DNA from: Rhizobium sp. Root1212
GTDB lineage: Bacteria; Pseudomonadota; Alphaproteobacteria; Rhizobiales; Rhizobiaceae
Assembly: GCF_001424985.1 (NCBI RefSeq)
Contig: NZ_LMDA01000005.1
Location: 1-64,000, forward strand
Direction: 5' to 3'
Length of the DNA stretch: 64,000 nucleotides
Shown: one piece after another, positions 42,387 to 52,269 of the stretch
Layout of the letters: each line of letters opens with the position of its first letter
Numbering within the stretch: position 1 is the stretch's first letter
The notes under the pieces: generated by a model
Databases searched by the model: none
The model's input: only the letters and a program-made list of their open reading frames with translations
What the model was told of the DNA's origin: nothing
Position numbers and translations under genes: made by a program

Positions 42387-42733
42387 CAGACGGTCTCCCC
42401 GGCCTGCTGTTTCAGCTGCGTCTCAAGTTCGAAAACCCGCGCCTGCAGGACGGCCACCTCCGCATTCGCCTCTTCTTGCGCTTGCAGCCTGCCGTCCTGG
42501 CGGATGCCCCAGCCGCGATCCTCGCGGTAAAGCGTCGCCCAGATGAAGAGAAACGGCCAGATGGCATGCAAAGTGAAAAGGCTGACCCAGCCGGCGATAT
42601 GAATCGCATCCTGGTGCGGATGGTTCCGGGATTTGGCGATCAGGTGCGGAATGTCGTGGATCGCGATGACACCGTAAAACAAAGTGATCACCATGAAGAA
42701 CAGAACACCCAGAGCAAAATAGTCCAGGAACAC
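42386..42733 (-). CDS. DUF3302 inner-membrane protein (YiaW-like)
   Basis: The 115-residue protein starts at GTG 42733 (FLDYFALGVLFFMVITLFYG), with GGAGG five bases upstream; the frame is open further upstream, but YiaW-type proteins begin at FLDYF. It has two membrane helices separated by an IAIHDIPHLIAKSRNHPHQDAIH loop and a C-terminal coiled coil (AQEEANAEVAVLQARVFELE). It is translationally coupled to the HlyD-type gene. In E. coli the pair is implicated in envelope maintenance; the function here is inferred by synteny. Confidence 0.82.
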   Translation of the reverse strand: MFLDYFALGVLFFMVITLFYGVIAIHDIPHLIAKSRNHPHQDAIHIAGWVSLFTLHAIWPFLFIWATLYREDRGWGIRQDGRLQAQEEANAEVAVLQARVFELETQLKQQAGETV

Positions 42734-43002
42734 GATAGCCTCCACGCACAGCGGGCATGAAACACGGACCGGCTCGCTCAAAAAATCGAGCTGGTCGAGT
42801 TGCAGAGCGAAATCGATGCTAGACCTGTTTTCGCCGATTGAACCCGTATCATCACGTAAGCTCTATCGGCCGGAGACGCCTTTGCGGCCTCAGGGGGCGG
42901 TAAACACCTGTAGCCTCAAGTATATTACGTCAAGCTTTCGCGCGAGGCCGCTATTCTGAAGGGCATGTTACGGCGCAGCAGCGCGATCGACCGGAGGTGA
43001 CC

Positions 43003-43305
43003 ATGACGGAACGCAGGCGGCCCGGAGAGGAGAATGAGGGCCTGGCATCCGCCCTTCGGCGATTTCCCGCGCAGGCGGCGGAAATCACGGCGCTGGCGGA
43101 GCGTAATGAGAATTTTCGAGCGATCTGTGACGATCTCGCCTGCCTCGACAAGGCCCTGGCCTGCGTCGACGAGTTTGCTGACGACATCCGCGAGGATCGC
43201 CGCCGCGAATTTCTGGCGCTCGCCGACGAACTGGCGATGGAGGTCGAGAAGGGCCTGCACCGGGCAAAGATCGTGCCCTTCGCCGGGCTTGGTCGGCTTT
43301 CCTGA
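43003..43305 (+). CDS. Hypothetical protein, helical
   Basis: The 100-residue protein starts at ATG 43003 with GGAGG five bases upstream, an excellent site, so translation is likely. It is almost entirely predicted helical and charged (FPAQAAEITALAERNENFRAICDD, DEFADDIREDRRREFLALADEL). There is no signal peptide, no membrane helix and two or three cysteines. I do not recognise a family. It stands alone between the DUF3302 and pntB genes, convergent with pntB 44 bases away. Confidence 0.65.
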   Translation: MTERRRPGEENEGLASALRRFPAQAAEITALAERNENFRAICDDLACLDKALACVDEFADDIREDRRREFLALADELAMEVEKGLHRAKIVPFAGLGRLS

Positions 43306-43349
43306 GCAAGGTGGTCGATGGGACCTCGCGGCCCCATCGATATGTGTAA

Positions 43350-44783
43350 TTACGCCAGCATCGGCAGCAGCTGATCGAGGCTCTTCTTGGCGTCGCCGTA
43401 GAACATGCGGGTGTTGTCCTTGAAGAACAGCGGGTTCTCGATGCCGGAATAGCCGGTGCCCTGGCCGCGCTTGGAGACGAACACCTGCTTGGCCTTCCAC
43501 ACTTCGAGCACCGGCATGCCGGCGATGGGCGAGTTCGGATCGTCCTGCGCCGCCGGGTTGACGATGTCGTTGGAGCCGATGACGATGACGACGTCGGTCT
43601 CGTGGAAGTCATCGTTGATCTCGTCCATTTCCAGAACGATGTCGTAGGGGACCTTGGCTTCGGCGAGCAGCACGTTCATGTGCCCCGGCAGTCGGCCGGC
43701 GACGGGGTGGATGGCAAAACGCACGGTCTTGCCGGCGGCGCGCAGCTTGCGCGTCAGTTCCGAGACCGACGCTTGAGCCTGTGCCACCGCCATGCCGTAG
43801 CCCGGCACGATGATGATCGAGTCGGCATCGTTGAGGGCTGCGGCAACGCCGTCGGCGTCGATGGCGATCTGCTCGCCTGATATCTCCATCTGCGGGCCGG
43901 CGGTCGCGCCGAAGCCGCCGAGGATGACCGAAACGAAGGAGCGGTTCATCGCCTTGCACATGATATAGGACAGGATCGCACCCGAGGAACCGACCAGCGC
44001 GCCGGTGACGATCAGGAGATCGTTGCCGAGCGTGAAGCCGATAGCGGCGGCCGCCCAGCCGGAATAGCTGTTCAGCATCGACACGACGACCGGCATGTCG
44101 GCGCCGCCGATGCCCATGATCAGGTGATAGCCGATGAAGAAGGCGGCCAGCGTCATCAGGACCAGCGTCCAGACGCCGGCGCCGTTGACATAGAGCAGTA
44201 GCAGCAGGATCGACAGGGCCGCGGCACCGGCATTCAAGAGATGCCCGCCGGGCAGCTTCTTCGCCTTGCCGTCAACCTTGCCGGCCAGCTTGCCGAAGGC
44301 GATGACCGAGCCGGTGAAGGTGACCGCGCCGATGAAGACGCCGAGAAACACCTCGACCTTCATGATCGCCAGCTCCACCGGTTCCTTATGGGCCAGCAGC
44401 TTGGCAAAGCCGGTCAGCGTCGCGCGCGCAGCCTCGTCGAGGCCGGCGACATTCGCCGCCTCTAGATGAGCGTTGAAGCCGATGAACACGGCGGCCAGGC
44501 CGACGAAGCTGTGCAGCGCCGCAACGAGCTGCGGCATCTCGGTCATCTGCACACGGCTTGCGACGAAATGGCCGAGCACCGCCCCGCCTGCGATCATCAA
44601 AAGCACGATGAACCAGTTGCCGACGTCAGGCCCGAAGACCGTGGCGGCGACCGCAAGGCCCATGCCGGTTATGCCGTACCAGACGGCGCGCTTGGCGCTT
44701 TCCTGGCCGGACAGGCCGCCGAGGGACAGGATGAACAGAACAGCTGCCGCGATATAGGCGGCCGAAACAATACCGATGGTCAT
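43350..44783 (-). CDS. pntB: NAD(P) transhydrogenase subunit beta
   Basis: The 477-residue protein has nine or so membrane helices (residues about 1-270) and a C-terminal NADP(H)-binding domain III with [48 protein letters not shown] and [18 protein letters not shown] motifs. With PntA it forms the proton-translocating transhydrogenase, which drives hydride transfer from NADH to NADP+ using the proton gradient. It is 16 bases downstream of pntA in the same operon. It is slightly longer than the E. coli protein (462). Confidence 0.97.
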   Translation of the reverse strand: MTIGIVSAAYIAAAVLFILSLGGLSGQESAKRAVWYGITGMGLAVAATVFGPDVGNWFIVLLMIAGGAVLGHFVASRVQMTEMPQLVAALHSFVGLAAVFIGFNAHLEAANVAGLDEAARATLTGFAKLLAHKEPVELAIMKVEVFLGVFIGAVTFTGSVIAFGKLAGKVDGKAKKLPGGHLLNAGAAALSILLLLLYVNGAGVWTLVLMTLAAFFIGYHLIMGIGGADMPVVVSMLNSYSGWAAAAIGFTLGNDLLIVTGALVGSSGAILSYIMCKAMNRSFVSVILGGFGATAGPQMEISGEQIAIDADGVAAALNDADSIIIVPGYGMAVAQAQASVSELTRKLRAAGKTVRFAIHPVAGRLPGHMNVLLAEAKVPYDIVLEMDEINDDFHETDVVIVIGSNDIVNPAAQDDPNSPIAGMPVLEVWKAKQVFVSKRGQGTGYSGIENPLFFKDNTRMFYGDAKKSLDQLLPMLA

Positions 44784-44799
44784 GATGCAAATCCCCCGA

Positions 44800-46374
44800 T
44801 CACGACTTCTGGAACATGGCGAGCATGCGCCGGGTGACGAGGAAACCGCCGACGATATTGATCGTGGCGATCAGCACGGAAAGCGCCGAGAGCAGAACCA
44901 CCAGCCAGCTGGTCGAGCCGATCTGCAGAAGGGCACCGAGAATGACGATGCCCGAGATCGCGTTGGTCACCGCCATCAGCGGCGTGTGCAGCGAGTGCGA
45001 GACATTCCAGATGACCTGGAAGCCGACGAAGCAGGCGAGCACGAAGACGACGAAGTGGCTCATGAAGGCCGACGGCGCATAGGCCCCGACGATCAAGAGC
45101 AGCACCGTCGCGACGGCGAGCAGCGTCAACTGGCTCCTGGTCTGCGCCTTGAAGGCGGCCGTCTCGGCGGCCCGCTTTTCCTCCGGCGTCGGCTCCTTCA
45201 CTTTTTCCTTCGGCTTCTGCGCTGCGATCGCCGCAATCTTCGGCGGTGGCGGCGGATAGGTGATCGCGCCCTGGAAGGCGACGGTCGATCCGCGGATGAC
45301 GTCGTCTTCCATATTGTGGACGATCTTGCCGTCCTTGGCCGGCGTCAGGTCGGCCAGCATGTGGCGGATGTTGGTGGAATAGAGCGCCGACGACTGGGCT
45401 GCCATGCGGCTCGGGAAATCGGTATAGCCGATAATGGTGACGCCGTTGTCGGACACCACCTTCTGGTCGGCGACGGTCAGATCGCAGTTGCCGCCGCGTT
45501 CGGCGGCGAGATCAACGACGACCGAGCCCGGCTTCATCGCCGCGACCATATCGGCCAGCCACAGCTTCGGGGCATCGCGGCCGGGGATCAGCGCCGTGGT
45601 GATGACGATGTCGATCTCGGGCGCGAGTTCGCGGAATTTCGCCAGCTGCTTCTCACGGAATTCCGGCGAGGACGGAGCAGCATAACCGCCGGTCGCAGCA
45701 CCATCCTGCACTCCGCCGTCGAAATCGAGATAGACGAATTCCGCGCCCATCGACTCGATCTGCTCGGCGACCTCGGGGCGCACGTCGAAGGCATAGGTGC
45801 GGGCGCCGAGCGAGACGGCGACGCCGGTCGCGGCAAGGCCTGCCACACCGGCGCCGATCACCAGCACCTTGGCCGGAGGCACCTTGCCGGCGGCGGTCAC
45901 CTGGCCGGTGAAGAAGCGGCCGAAATTGTTGCCAGCCTCGGTGACGGCGCGGTAGCCGGCGATATTGGCCATCGACGAAAGCGCATCCATCTTCTGGGCG
46001 CGCGAGATGCGCGGCACCATGTCCATGGCGATGACGTTGGCGCCCTTGGCGCGGGCCAGCTCCAGCAGTTCGCCGTTCTGGCCGGGATAGAAGAACGAAA
46101 TCAGCGTCTGGCCGGGAACGAGGTCCGCGACCTCGGAAGGCTCGGGCGGACGAACCTTGGTGACGATATCCGAGACCGCAAACAGCGCGCTTGCATCATC
46201 GACAACCGTCACGCCCGCAGCGCGATAGGCCTCGTCGGAAATGCCAGCCTTGGCGCCGGCACCCGCTTCCACGAAACATTCGTGACCCAGCTTCTGCAGC
46301 TGCAATGCACTGTCCGGCGTCATCGCGACGCGCGATTCCCCCGCATGTAATTCCTTCGGTGAACCGATTTTCAT
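44800..46374 (-). CDS. pntA: NAD(P) transhydrogenase subunit alpha (fused PntA type)
   Basis: The 524-residue protein starts at ATG 46374 ([20 protein letters not shown]); the frame is open upstream but the conserved family start is here. Residues 1 to about 380 form the NAD(H)-binding domain I ([22 protein letters not shown]ossmann loop, the [12 protein letters not shown] block). A Lys/Pro/Glu-rich linker (about 390-425) and four C-terminal membrane helices follow. Some alphaproteobacteria split this subunit into PntAA and PntAB; here both parts are fused, as in E. coli. It is the first gene of pntAB. Confidence 0.97.
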   Translation of the reverse strand: MKIGSPKELHAGESRVAMTPDSALQLQKLGHECFVEAGAGAKAGISDEAYRAAGVTVVDDASALFAVSDIVTKVRPPEPSEVADLVPGQTLISFFYPGQNGELLELARAKGANVIAMDMVPRISRAQKMDALSSMANIAGYRAVTEAGNNFGRFFTGQVTAAGKVPPAKVLVIGAGVAGLAATGVAVSLGARTYAFDVRPEVAEQIESMGAEFVYLDFDGGVQDGAATGGYAAPSSPEFREKQLAKFRELAPEIDIVITTALIPGRDAPKLWLADMVAAMKPGSVVVDLAAERGGNCDLTVADQKVVSDNGVTIIGYTDFPSRMAAQSSALYSTNIRHMLADLTPAKDGKIVHNMEDDVIRGSTVAFQGAITYPPPPPKIAAIAAQKPKEKVKEPTPEEKRAAETAAFKAQTRSQLTLLAVATVLLLIVGAYAPSAFMSHFVVFVLACFVGFQVIWNVSHSLHTPLMAVTNAISGIVILGALLQIGSTSWLVVLLSALSVLIATINIVGGFLVTRRMLAMFQKS

Positions 46375-46656
46375 CGAATGTTTTTCCCCCAATGCCGGCC
46401 CGGCAGGCGAGCCCTCTCCATTTTTCGCCCAGTCGAGGGCGAAAAAGCTCGGCGGAAGTGATAGCGTCATCGTCAACATCTTTCTACAAGCTTTTGATGA
46501 TCAACAGCTTCACGATTTCATTCATAACGCCGCACTAGCCTTGAACGGCCGATTTCGCCGCGGGGTTGCCGGCCTTTTCGCCATTGCAACTATCAACAGG
46601 AAGCCCGAGAAAAAAAGCTGCTATAGTTCCGGCCAGCCCCTCCCCTTACGAGACCC

Positions 46657-47874
46657 ATGCCAGCACCGACCCGTTTCCGCGAACGTATTGCCCTTTATGC
46701 CCTGCTCACGTCGCTCACCTCCGTCAGCATCGATGCACTGCTGCCGGGGCTGCGGGCGATCGGGGTCGATCTCGGCATCTCGCCACCGCTCTCAACCCAG
46801 CATGTCATCTCGCTGTTCATCCTCGGCATGGCGTTCGGGGAGTTGCTGTTCGGGCCGCTTTCGGATGCGCTGGGGCGAAAGAAGGCGCTTATCCTCGGCC
46901 TTTGTGTCTATGCGGCGGGAACGGTCGTCGCCATGCTGGCGGGATCGCTGGAGATGGTAATCGTCGGACGGTTCCTGCAGGGCGTCGGCGTTTCAGGGCC
47001 GAAAATCGCCACACGGGCGATGATCCGCGACCAGTTCGAGGGCGACGCCATGGCCCGCGTCATGTCCTTCATGTTTACGCTGTTCATTCTGGTGCCGATG
47101 CTGGCGCCGGCGCTCGCACAAGCGATCATTGCGGCGGCGGGATGGCGTAGCGTCTTTATGTTCTATCTTGTCATGGCCGGCGTGCTTGGCCTCTGGCTGA
47201 CGCTGCGCCAGCCGGAAACCCTGCCGCCCGAGCGGCGCATTGCCTTCCGCCCCCGGCTGCTGCTCCGCAACGGGCATCGTATCCTCACCAACCGCCGCGT
47301 GGCGCCGCTGATCCTTGCGACCGGCCTCGTTTTCGGCGCGCAGCTGCTGTATCTCAGCACGGCCGCCGATCTGTTCTTCGATGCCTACGGGATTGCGGAC
47401 ACCTTCCCGCTTTATTTCGCCCTGCTGGCCACCGGCATCGGGCTCGCCTCGTTTCTCAATTCCCGGATGGTGCAGCGCTTCGGCATGGACGCCATGGCCC
47501 GCGCCGGCTTTCTCGGCCTGACGCTCTCGGGATTTGCGATGCTTCTGGCGGTCCTCGCCTTTGGCGGGCATCTGCCGTTCACGGTTCTTCTGGCACTGAC
47601 CTACGCGGCCTTCTTCGCCATCGGCATCCTCTTCGGCAATCTCAACGCCATGGCGATGCGTTCGCTCGCACAGGTAGCCGGACTGGGCGCATCGCTGATC
47701 GCCTCCGGCTCAAGCCTCGTCGCCACGGGCTTTGCGGTCACGCTCGGCCGTTTCTATGACGGTACGCCGCTCGCTCTGGCCTGCGGGCTCCTGATCGCAG
47801 GCGTGCTTTCGCTGATCCTGTCCGCGTTTGCGGCAAGCGGCCCGGCGGAGCCGGTGGCAGCCGTCTCTGCCTGA
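46657..47874 (+). CDS. MFS multidrug transporter, Bcr/CflA family
   Basis: The 405-residue permease has twelve predicted membrane helices. The loop between helices 2 and 3 has the MFS pattern GPLSDALGRKKALILG, and the helix 5 motif C region GPKIATRAMIRDQFEG matches the DHA1 Bcr/CflA subgroup. It probably exports drugs or metabolites with proton antiport. It is divergent from pntAB across a 282-base gap in which I recognise no other gene. The ribosome site is weak. Confidence 0.9.
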   Translation: MPAPTRFRERIALYALLTSLTSVSIDALLPGLRAIGVDLGISPPLSTQHVISLFILGMAFGELLFGPLSDALGRKKALILGLCVYAAGTVVAMLAGSLEMVIVGRFLQGVGVSGPKIATRAMIRDQFEGDAMARVMSFMFTLFILVPMLAPALAQAIIAAAGWRSVFMFYLVMAGVLGLWLTLRQPETLPPERRIAFRPRLLLRNGHRILTNRRVAPLILATGLVFGAQLLYLSTAADLFFDAYGIADTFPLYFALLATGIGLASFLNSRMVQRFGMDAMARAGFLGLTLSGFAMLLAVLAFGGHLPFTVLLALTYAAFFAIGILFGNLNAMAMRSLAQVAGLGASLIASGSSLVATGFAVTLGRFYDGTPLALACGLLIAGVLSLILSAFAASGPAEPVAAVSA

Positions 47875-47902
47875 GAAGCGCATCACTCCGCAGTAGCCAG
47901 GC

Positions 47903-48817
47903 TCAGTTCAGGCAGGTTTCAGCCGGCAGGCCTTCCGGGCTGCGCTTGGCCTCGTCCCCGACGGAGTAGGCGGCGCATTCGAGGGTATCGGCCATCCTGG
48001 CGCTGGCAAGATCGAAGGTCATCGGCCGCGGGCCGGCCGGGAAGACCTGGCGCTCCATGATCCAGGTGAGCTGGGCGCGCACGATCGCCGGGTCCATGTC
48101 GGGCGAACGGCGGATCACGGCAGCGACGCCAAGCTCGGGATTGGCGAGGCAATCGTGCCAGGCACGCCGGACGATGGCCTGCAGCTTGCCGGCGAGGCCC
48201 GGCTCCTTCTCCAGAACCGCATTCAGCGCCACGAAGGCACCGGAATAAATGTCGAGGCCGTTGTCGGCGAAATAGAGGAAATCGAGATCGCTAGCGTCGT
48301 GGCCGCGCATCTGCATGGCGAATTTCAAGGTTGCGTCAAAGCAGGTCGCGGCCATCACCGAACGCGAGGCCACCAGCCGGTCGCGCTCCTCGGGCTGAAC
48401 GCCGAGATAGGTGTAGCGGTCCGTCGCATAGCCGTTGCGTTTCAAAAGCAGCGGCAGAAGCCGCGCCGAGGTATCGCCGTTCGGGCCGCAGAGCGTGCCG
48501 GTCTCGACCTCGGCCAACATCAGCTTCCGACCCTCCGAGCGATAGCCGAGGCAGCAGGGCGTGTGCTCGTAGATTGGCACGAGGCAGGAGATTTCGGTTT
48601 CTCCGGTGCGCAACGCCTGCTCAAACACCGAGGAGACGTCGCCGAAGCCGATCTCGGCTTCGCCGCTCAGCAGCGCACGGGTCACCTGCGACGAGCTGAA
48701 ACCCTCGACGAAGATGCAGGCGATGCCGAAATCGTGGAAATAGCCCGCATCGGCCGCGTGCAGGAAAGGCGAATTCTGTCCCTGATAGAAGTGATTGAGC
48801 TTGAAGCGCAGTTCCAT
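47903..48817 (-). CDS. NMT1/THI5-like periplasmic-binding-fold protein without signal peptide
   Basis: The 304-residue protein has the SsuA/THI5-like fold (FYQGQNSPFLHAADAGYFHDFGI, GEAEIGFGDVSSVF, GPNGDTSARLLPLLLKRNG) but starts directly at the first strand with MELRFKLNHF and no signal peptide or lipobox. I see no better upstream start in frame with one. It may be cytoplasmic, for example a THI5-like enzyme or a ligand sensor, or a binding protein mis-started by the sequence. It is transcribed away from an amino-acid-type importer encoded at 48973-51099. The cysteine-rich stretch YEHTPCCLGY is reminiscent of pyrimidine-precursor-binding relatives, but this is weak. Confidence 0.7.
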   Translation of the reverse strand: MELRFKLNHFYQGQNSPFLHAADAGYFHDFGIACIFVEGFSSSQVTRALLSGEAEIGFGDVSSVFEQALRTGETEISCLVPIYEHTPCCLGYRSEGRKLMLAEVETGTLCGPNGDTSARLLPLLLKRNGYATDRYTYLGVQPEERDRLVASRSVMAATCFDATLKFAMQMRGHDASDLDFLYFADNGLDIYSGAFVALNAVLEKEPGLAGKLQAIVRRAWHDCLANPELGVAAVIRRSPDMDPAIVRAQLTWIMERQVFPAGPRPMTFDLASARMADTLECAAYSVGDEAKRSPEGLPAETCLN

Positions 48818-48972
48818 TCCAAAAAACCTTCAACATTGAAAACGGCTGTTCTTGAGAAACAGTTCTGCCGGAACGTATCGTGGACATCGTGGCCGGCGTC
48901 CTTGGTGGCCGCAAGGGTTTGCGATATAACCCACCCGTTTCGTTTTCAAGCACCCCCCTTTAAGGAGTTATC

Positions 48973-49776
48973 ATGAGAATCGCGCTGAGAGCCGTGCTGG
49001 CCGTCGTTGCGTTTTTGGGAGTAAGCGCGGTTCAGGCGCAGGACTACAAGGCTGCGCTGGTGACCGCCGACACCCTGACCATCGGCACCTCGGGTTCGGC
49101 CCCGCCGTTCAGCATGACCAATGCCGCGGGTGAGCTTGAAGGCTTCGACATCGACGTCGTCAATCTGGTCGCCAAGGAACTCGGCCTCACCGCCAAGTTC
49201 GAAAAGCTGGATTTCGCCGGCCTGCTGCCGGGCCTGACCGCCGGCCGCTTCGACCTCATCGCCTCCGGCGTGACCCGCACGCCCGAGCGCCTGGCCTCGC
49301 AGGACTTCTTCCTGCTCTCGCCCTATATCGTCAATGGCGCGGCTATCACCCGCCACGAGCCCGATGGCGAGATCGCCAGCTGGAAGGACGTCTGCGGCAA
49401 GACCATGGGCGCGGTGCGTGGCGGTGTCTTCCAGAAGGTCGCCAAGGAAAAGCTGCCGGAGGGCTGCATCACCAAGGCCCGCGAATATCCGGGCTCGACC
49501 GAACTGTTCCTCGACCTTGAGAACCACCGCATCGATTTCGCCGCCCATGATTTCCTCGGACCGAAGTATCTCGAAAAATCCGGCAAGCTGACCGGCATGG
49601 TGACCCTCGACGACCTGCTGACGACCATCACCCAGAGCGTCGCCGTCAACGCCAAGAACAAGCCGCTGGCCGATGCCATCGACGCCAAGTTCGCAACCTG
49701 GCGCAAGGACGGCACCCTGCAGGGTCTCGCCGACAAGTGGTTCGGCGCGTCGATCGACTGGTCGAAGGCCGAATAA
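48973..49776 (+). CDS. Amino-acid-type ABC transporter substrate-binding protein (SBP_bac_3)
   Basis: The 267-residue protein has a Sec signal peptide (about residues 1-22, ending AVQA-QD) and the family 3 core: LTIGTSGSAPPFSMTNAAGELEGFDIDV and DFAGLLPGLTAGRFDLIASGVTRTPER. It is preceded by AAGGAG seven bases before the ATG. It binds a polar amino acid or related compound in the periplasm for the two permeases encoded downstream. No ATPase gene is in the cluster. Confidence 0.92.
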   Translation: MRIALRAVLAVVAFLGVSAVQAQDYKAALVTADTLTIGTSGSAPPFSMTNAAGELEGFDIDVVNLVAKELGLTAKFEKLDFAGLLPGLTAGRFDLIASGVTRTPERLASQDFFLLSPYIVNGAAITRHEPDGEIASWKDVCGKTMGAVRGGVFQKVAKEKLPEGCITKAREYPGSTELFLDLENHRIDFAAHDFLGPKYLEKSGKLTGMVTLDDLLTTITQSVAVNAKNKPLADAIDAKFATWRKDGTLQGLADKWFGASIDWSKAE

Positions 49777-49804
49777 GCGGCTTTCCGCGAGGGGCATGTA
49801 ACTC

Positions 49805-50449
49805 ATGGAAATCGCCATTGCGTGGCTGCCGCGGTTGTTGACCGCGGCGGTGCTGACCATCGGGCTTTCGGCCGTCGTCTTCACTCTGTCGGCGGTCTTC
49901 GGTCTTCTTTTGTCCTTCGTTCATTACGGGCGGGAGACATCTTACCCACGCAAAGGGATCGAGGCGTTCAGCGCCTTTTTTCGTTCGGTTCCCGAACTGG
50001 TGGTGCTGTTCCTGTTCTTCTTCGGCGGCCCGCAGATCGGCGTCGATTTCGGCCCGATCGGCTCGACCATCATCGCCTTCACGCTGGTCGGCATCGCCTT
50101 CGACTATCAGGTGTTTAAGGGCGCGCTGAAGGTCATCCCCTTCGGCCAGTACGAGGCCGGTATCGCGCTTGGCCTGCCACGCTTTGTCGTGTTTCTGAAG
50201 GTGCTGGTGCCGCAGGTGTTGCCGCTCGCCCGCAAGGGCTGGATCACCTATGCGATCGGCACCGTCAAGCGCATGTCCATCGCCTCAGCCGTTTCGGTCA
50301 GCGAAATCCTCTATGTCACCAAGCAGGGCATCGCCGCCACCAACGCGCCCTTCACCTTCCTGACGATCGCCGTCGGCCTCTATATCCTGATCGTCACGCC
50401 ACTCCTTGTCTTCAACGAGCGCAAGCCGCGACAGGCGGTGGCGCGATGA
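49805..50449 (+). CDS. Amino-acid-type ABC transporter permease (HisM/HisQ family)
   Basis: The 214-residue permease has five membrane helices and the polar amino-acid permease block VIPFGQYEAGIALGLPRFVVFLKVLVPQ (EAA loop). An RSVPELVVLFLFFFGGPQIG segment matches the RGTP(L/E)LV motif of this family. Its stop overlaps the start of the second permease by four bases (GATGA). It forms the channel as a heterodimer with it. Confidence 0.92.
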   Translation: MEIAIAWLPRLLTAAVLTIGLSAVVFTLSAVFGLLLSFVHYGRETSYPRKGIEAFSAFFRSVPELVVLFLFFFGGPQIGVDFGPIGSTIIAFTLVGIAFDYQVFKGALKVIPFGQYEAGIALGLPRFVVFLKVLVPQVLPLARKGWITYAIGTVKRMSIASAVSVSEILYVTKQGIAATNAPFTFLTIAVGLYILIVTPLLVFNERKPRQAVAR

Positions 50450-51099
50450 CCATCCTTCTCGACCCCAGCTACCAGCAGATGCTGCTCGACGGCCTATGGA
50501 TGACACTGTACATCTCGGCCGTCGTGATCGTCGTCTCGAACCTGCTCGCCTTGCCGCTCGCCATCTATATGCAGCGTCCCTACGGCGTCTTCCGCCGCGT
50601 CATCGTCGGCTACAGCTTCTTTGCCCGCGCCGCGCCGGTGCTGGCGATCCTGTTTGCGCTCTACTACGGCCTGCCGAAGCTCGGCATTTACCTGGAGCCG
50701 GTGCCCTCGGCGCTGATCGGCCTGATTTTCGCCTCGACGGCCTACAACATGGAATTCCTGCGCTCGGGCTTCGAGAGCATTCCCGTCGGACAGTCGGACG
50801 CGGCCAAGGCGCTGGGGATGAAGCCTTTCGCCATCTACTGGAAGGTGATGACCCCGCAGGCCTACCGGCTTGCCGCCCCTGCCCTGTTTTCCAACGCGAT
50901 CCAGATGGTCAAGGGCAGTTCGCTCGCCAGCCTCGTCGCAATCGACGAGCTGACGGCAGCCTCGACCGTGATCATCTCGGAGACCTACAAGGCAATCGAA
51001 GTGCTGCTGCTCGTCTCGGTCTTCTACCTGATCATCGCCGCCGCCATCATTGGCGCGCAATATCTCTACGAAAGTCGCCAGAGCATCACCCGGCGCTGA
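50446..51099 (+). CDS. Amino-acid-type ABC transporter permease (HisM/HisQ family)
   Basis: The 217-residue permease has the same architecture as its partner: SIPVGQSDAAKALGMKPFAIYWKVMTPQ in the EAA loop and SFFARAAPVLAILFALYYG in place of the first conserved loop. It completes a binding-protein plus two-permease set that lacks an ATP-binding gene. The ATPase may be shared from another locus. The LacI gene follows after a 116-base promoter region. Confidence 0.92.
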   Translation: MTILLDPSYQQMLLDGLWMTLYISAVVIVVSNLLALPLAIYMQRPYGVFRRVIVGYSFFARAAPVLAILFALYYGLPKLGIYLEPVPSALIGLIFASTAYNMEFLRSGFESIPVGQSDAAKALGMKPFAIYWKVMTPQAYRLAAPALFSNAIQMVKGSSLASLVAIDELTAASTVIISETYKAIEVLLLVSVFYLIIAAAIIGAQYLYESRQSITRR

Positions 51100-51156
51100 G
51101 CGCCGGTTCTTCCCCCCACAAATGCAGAGAAATAAGCGTCGGCATCCGCAACGCCG

Positions 51157-51201
51157 TTGACTTCGGCAATTTTTATGGTAGATATGCTTAAACGTTTAAG
51201 C
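51157..51201 (+). promoter_or_regulatory. LacI-type operator with overlapping promoter
   Basis: GCTTAAACGTTTAAGC at 51186-51201 is a perfect 16-bp palindrome with the central CG typical of LacI/GalR operators. TTGACT (51157-51162) and AGATAT (51180-51185) are 17 bases apart, and the palindrome begins right after the -10. The bound repressor would therefore cover the transcription start. The operator controls the LacI-type gene starting at 51216 and probably the whole purine salvage cluster downstream. Confidence 0.75.
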
Positions 51202-51215
51202 AGCAGTGAGCACTG

Positions 51216-52241
51216 ATGAAAGCGGCCCGACCCAATCTTTCGGAATTGGCGCGACACCTCGGGGTGTCGATCGCGACGGCTTCGAATGCGCTATCGGGAA
51301 AAGGCCGCCTGTCGCCGGAGCTTGCCCAGCGCATCCGCGAGACCGCCAACCAGATGGGCTACGTGCCGAGTCAGGCCGGACGCGCCTTGCGCACCGGCCG
51401 CAGCGGCGTGCTCGGCCTCGTGCTTCCCGATATCGGCAATCCGCTCTATCCGGAGATCGCCCAGGAGATCGAGCGCGTGGCGACCGGTGCCGGCTATGGC
51501 GTGCTGATCGCCAATTCGCGCGACGACATCTCCGCCCAGGACAAGGCGATCTTCCAGCTTGTCGAGCGTGGCGTCGACGGCATCGTCATCGTTCCCCGCC
51601 GCGGCACGAAAGTCCCGGAAACCCGCTGCCCCATCGCCATCATCGACACGCCGAAGACGCCGCGCAACACGGTGTCCGGCGATCATTTCGACGGCGGCGC
51701 GCAGGTGGCCCGCCATTTGACGGCGCTCGGCCACACCAGGATCCTGCTCATCGGCGACGATCCAAGCTCCAACGTCCAGAATACCCGTATCAACGGCATG
51801 CGCTCCGAGCTTTCCGATGCGCAGACGGTCGAGACGATCTGGATCGTCGAGATCGAAGCGAAACACGGCAAGGGCTGCGCGCTCGATCTCGCTGCATGGC
51901 GTGCCCGAGGTTTTACCGCCTTTGCCTGCGTCTCCGATCCGCATGCGCTGAGGGCGCTGACCGAGCTGCAATCGGCCGGCATCGCCATTCCGGCGGAAGC
52001 GACCGTCACCGGCTTCGACAACCTGCAATGGTCGTCCTTCATTTCACCGCCGCTGACCACCGTGAAAATGAACATGCCGGAAATCGCCCGGCTCGCGATC
52101 GATGCGCTGGTGACGGCGATCAAGGATCGCGATGCCTCGGACGATACGCCGAGCCCGCCCGTCACCGCTCGCAAGGCCTCCGTGCCGATGGAGCTTGTCA
52201 TTCGCCGTTCCAGTGGGCCTGCGCCGGAAGCGCAGCCATAG
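51216..52241 (+). CDS. LacI-family transcriptional regulator
   Basis: The 341-residue protein has an N-terminal LacI helix-turn-helix (LSELARHLGVSIATASNALSGKGRLSPEL, residues about 7-35) with the hinge helix PSQAGRALRTGRSG, and a periplasmic-binding-like ligand domain. PurR-type regulators of this family bind purines or sugars. It heads a cluster of nucleoside hydrolase, adenine deaminase and importer genes, so a purine, nucleoside or ribose ligand is plausible. The ribosome site is weak, and the promoter carries its own likely operator. Confidence 0.92.
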   Translation: MKAARPNLSELARHLGVSIATASNALSGKGRLSPELAQRIRETANQMGYVPSQAGRALRTGRSGVLGLVLPDIGNPLYPEIAQEIERVATGAGYGVLIANSRDDISAQDKAIFQLVERGVDGIVIVPRRGTKVPETRCPIAIIDTPKTPRNTVSGDHFDGGAQVARHLTALGHTRILLIGDDPSSNVQNTRINGMRSELSDAQTVETIWIVEIEAKHGKGCALDLAAWRARGFTAFACVSDPHALRALTELQSAGIAIPAEATVTGFDNLQWSSFISPPLTTVKMNMPEIARLAIDALVTAIKDRDASDDTPSPPVTARKASVPMELVIRRSSGPAPEAQP

Positions 52242-52269
52242 GCCGGTTTTCTTGAGGAGGAGTGTAAAC

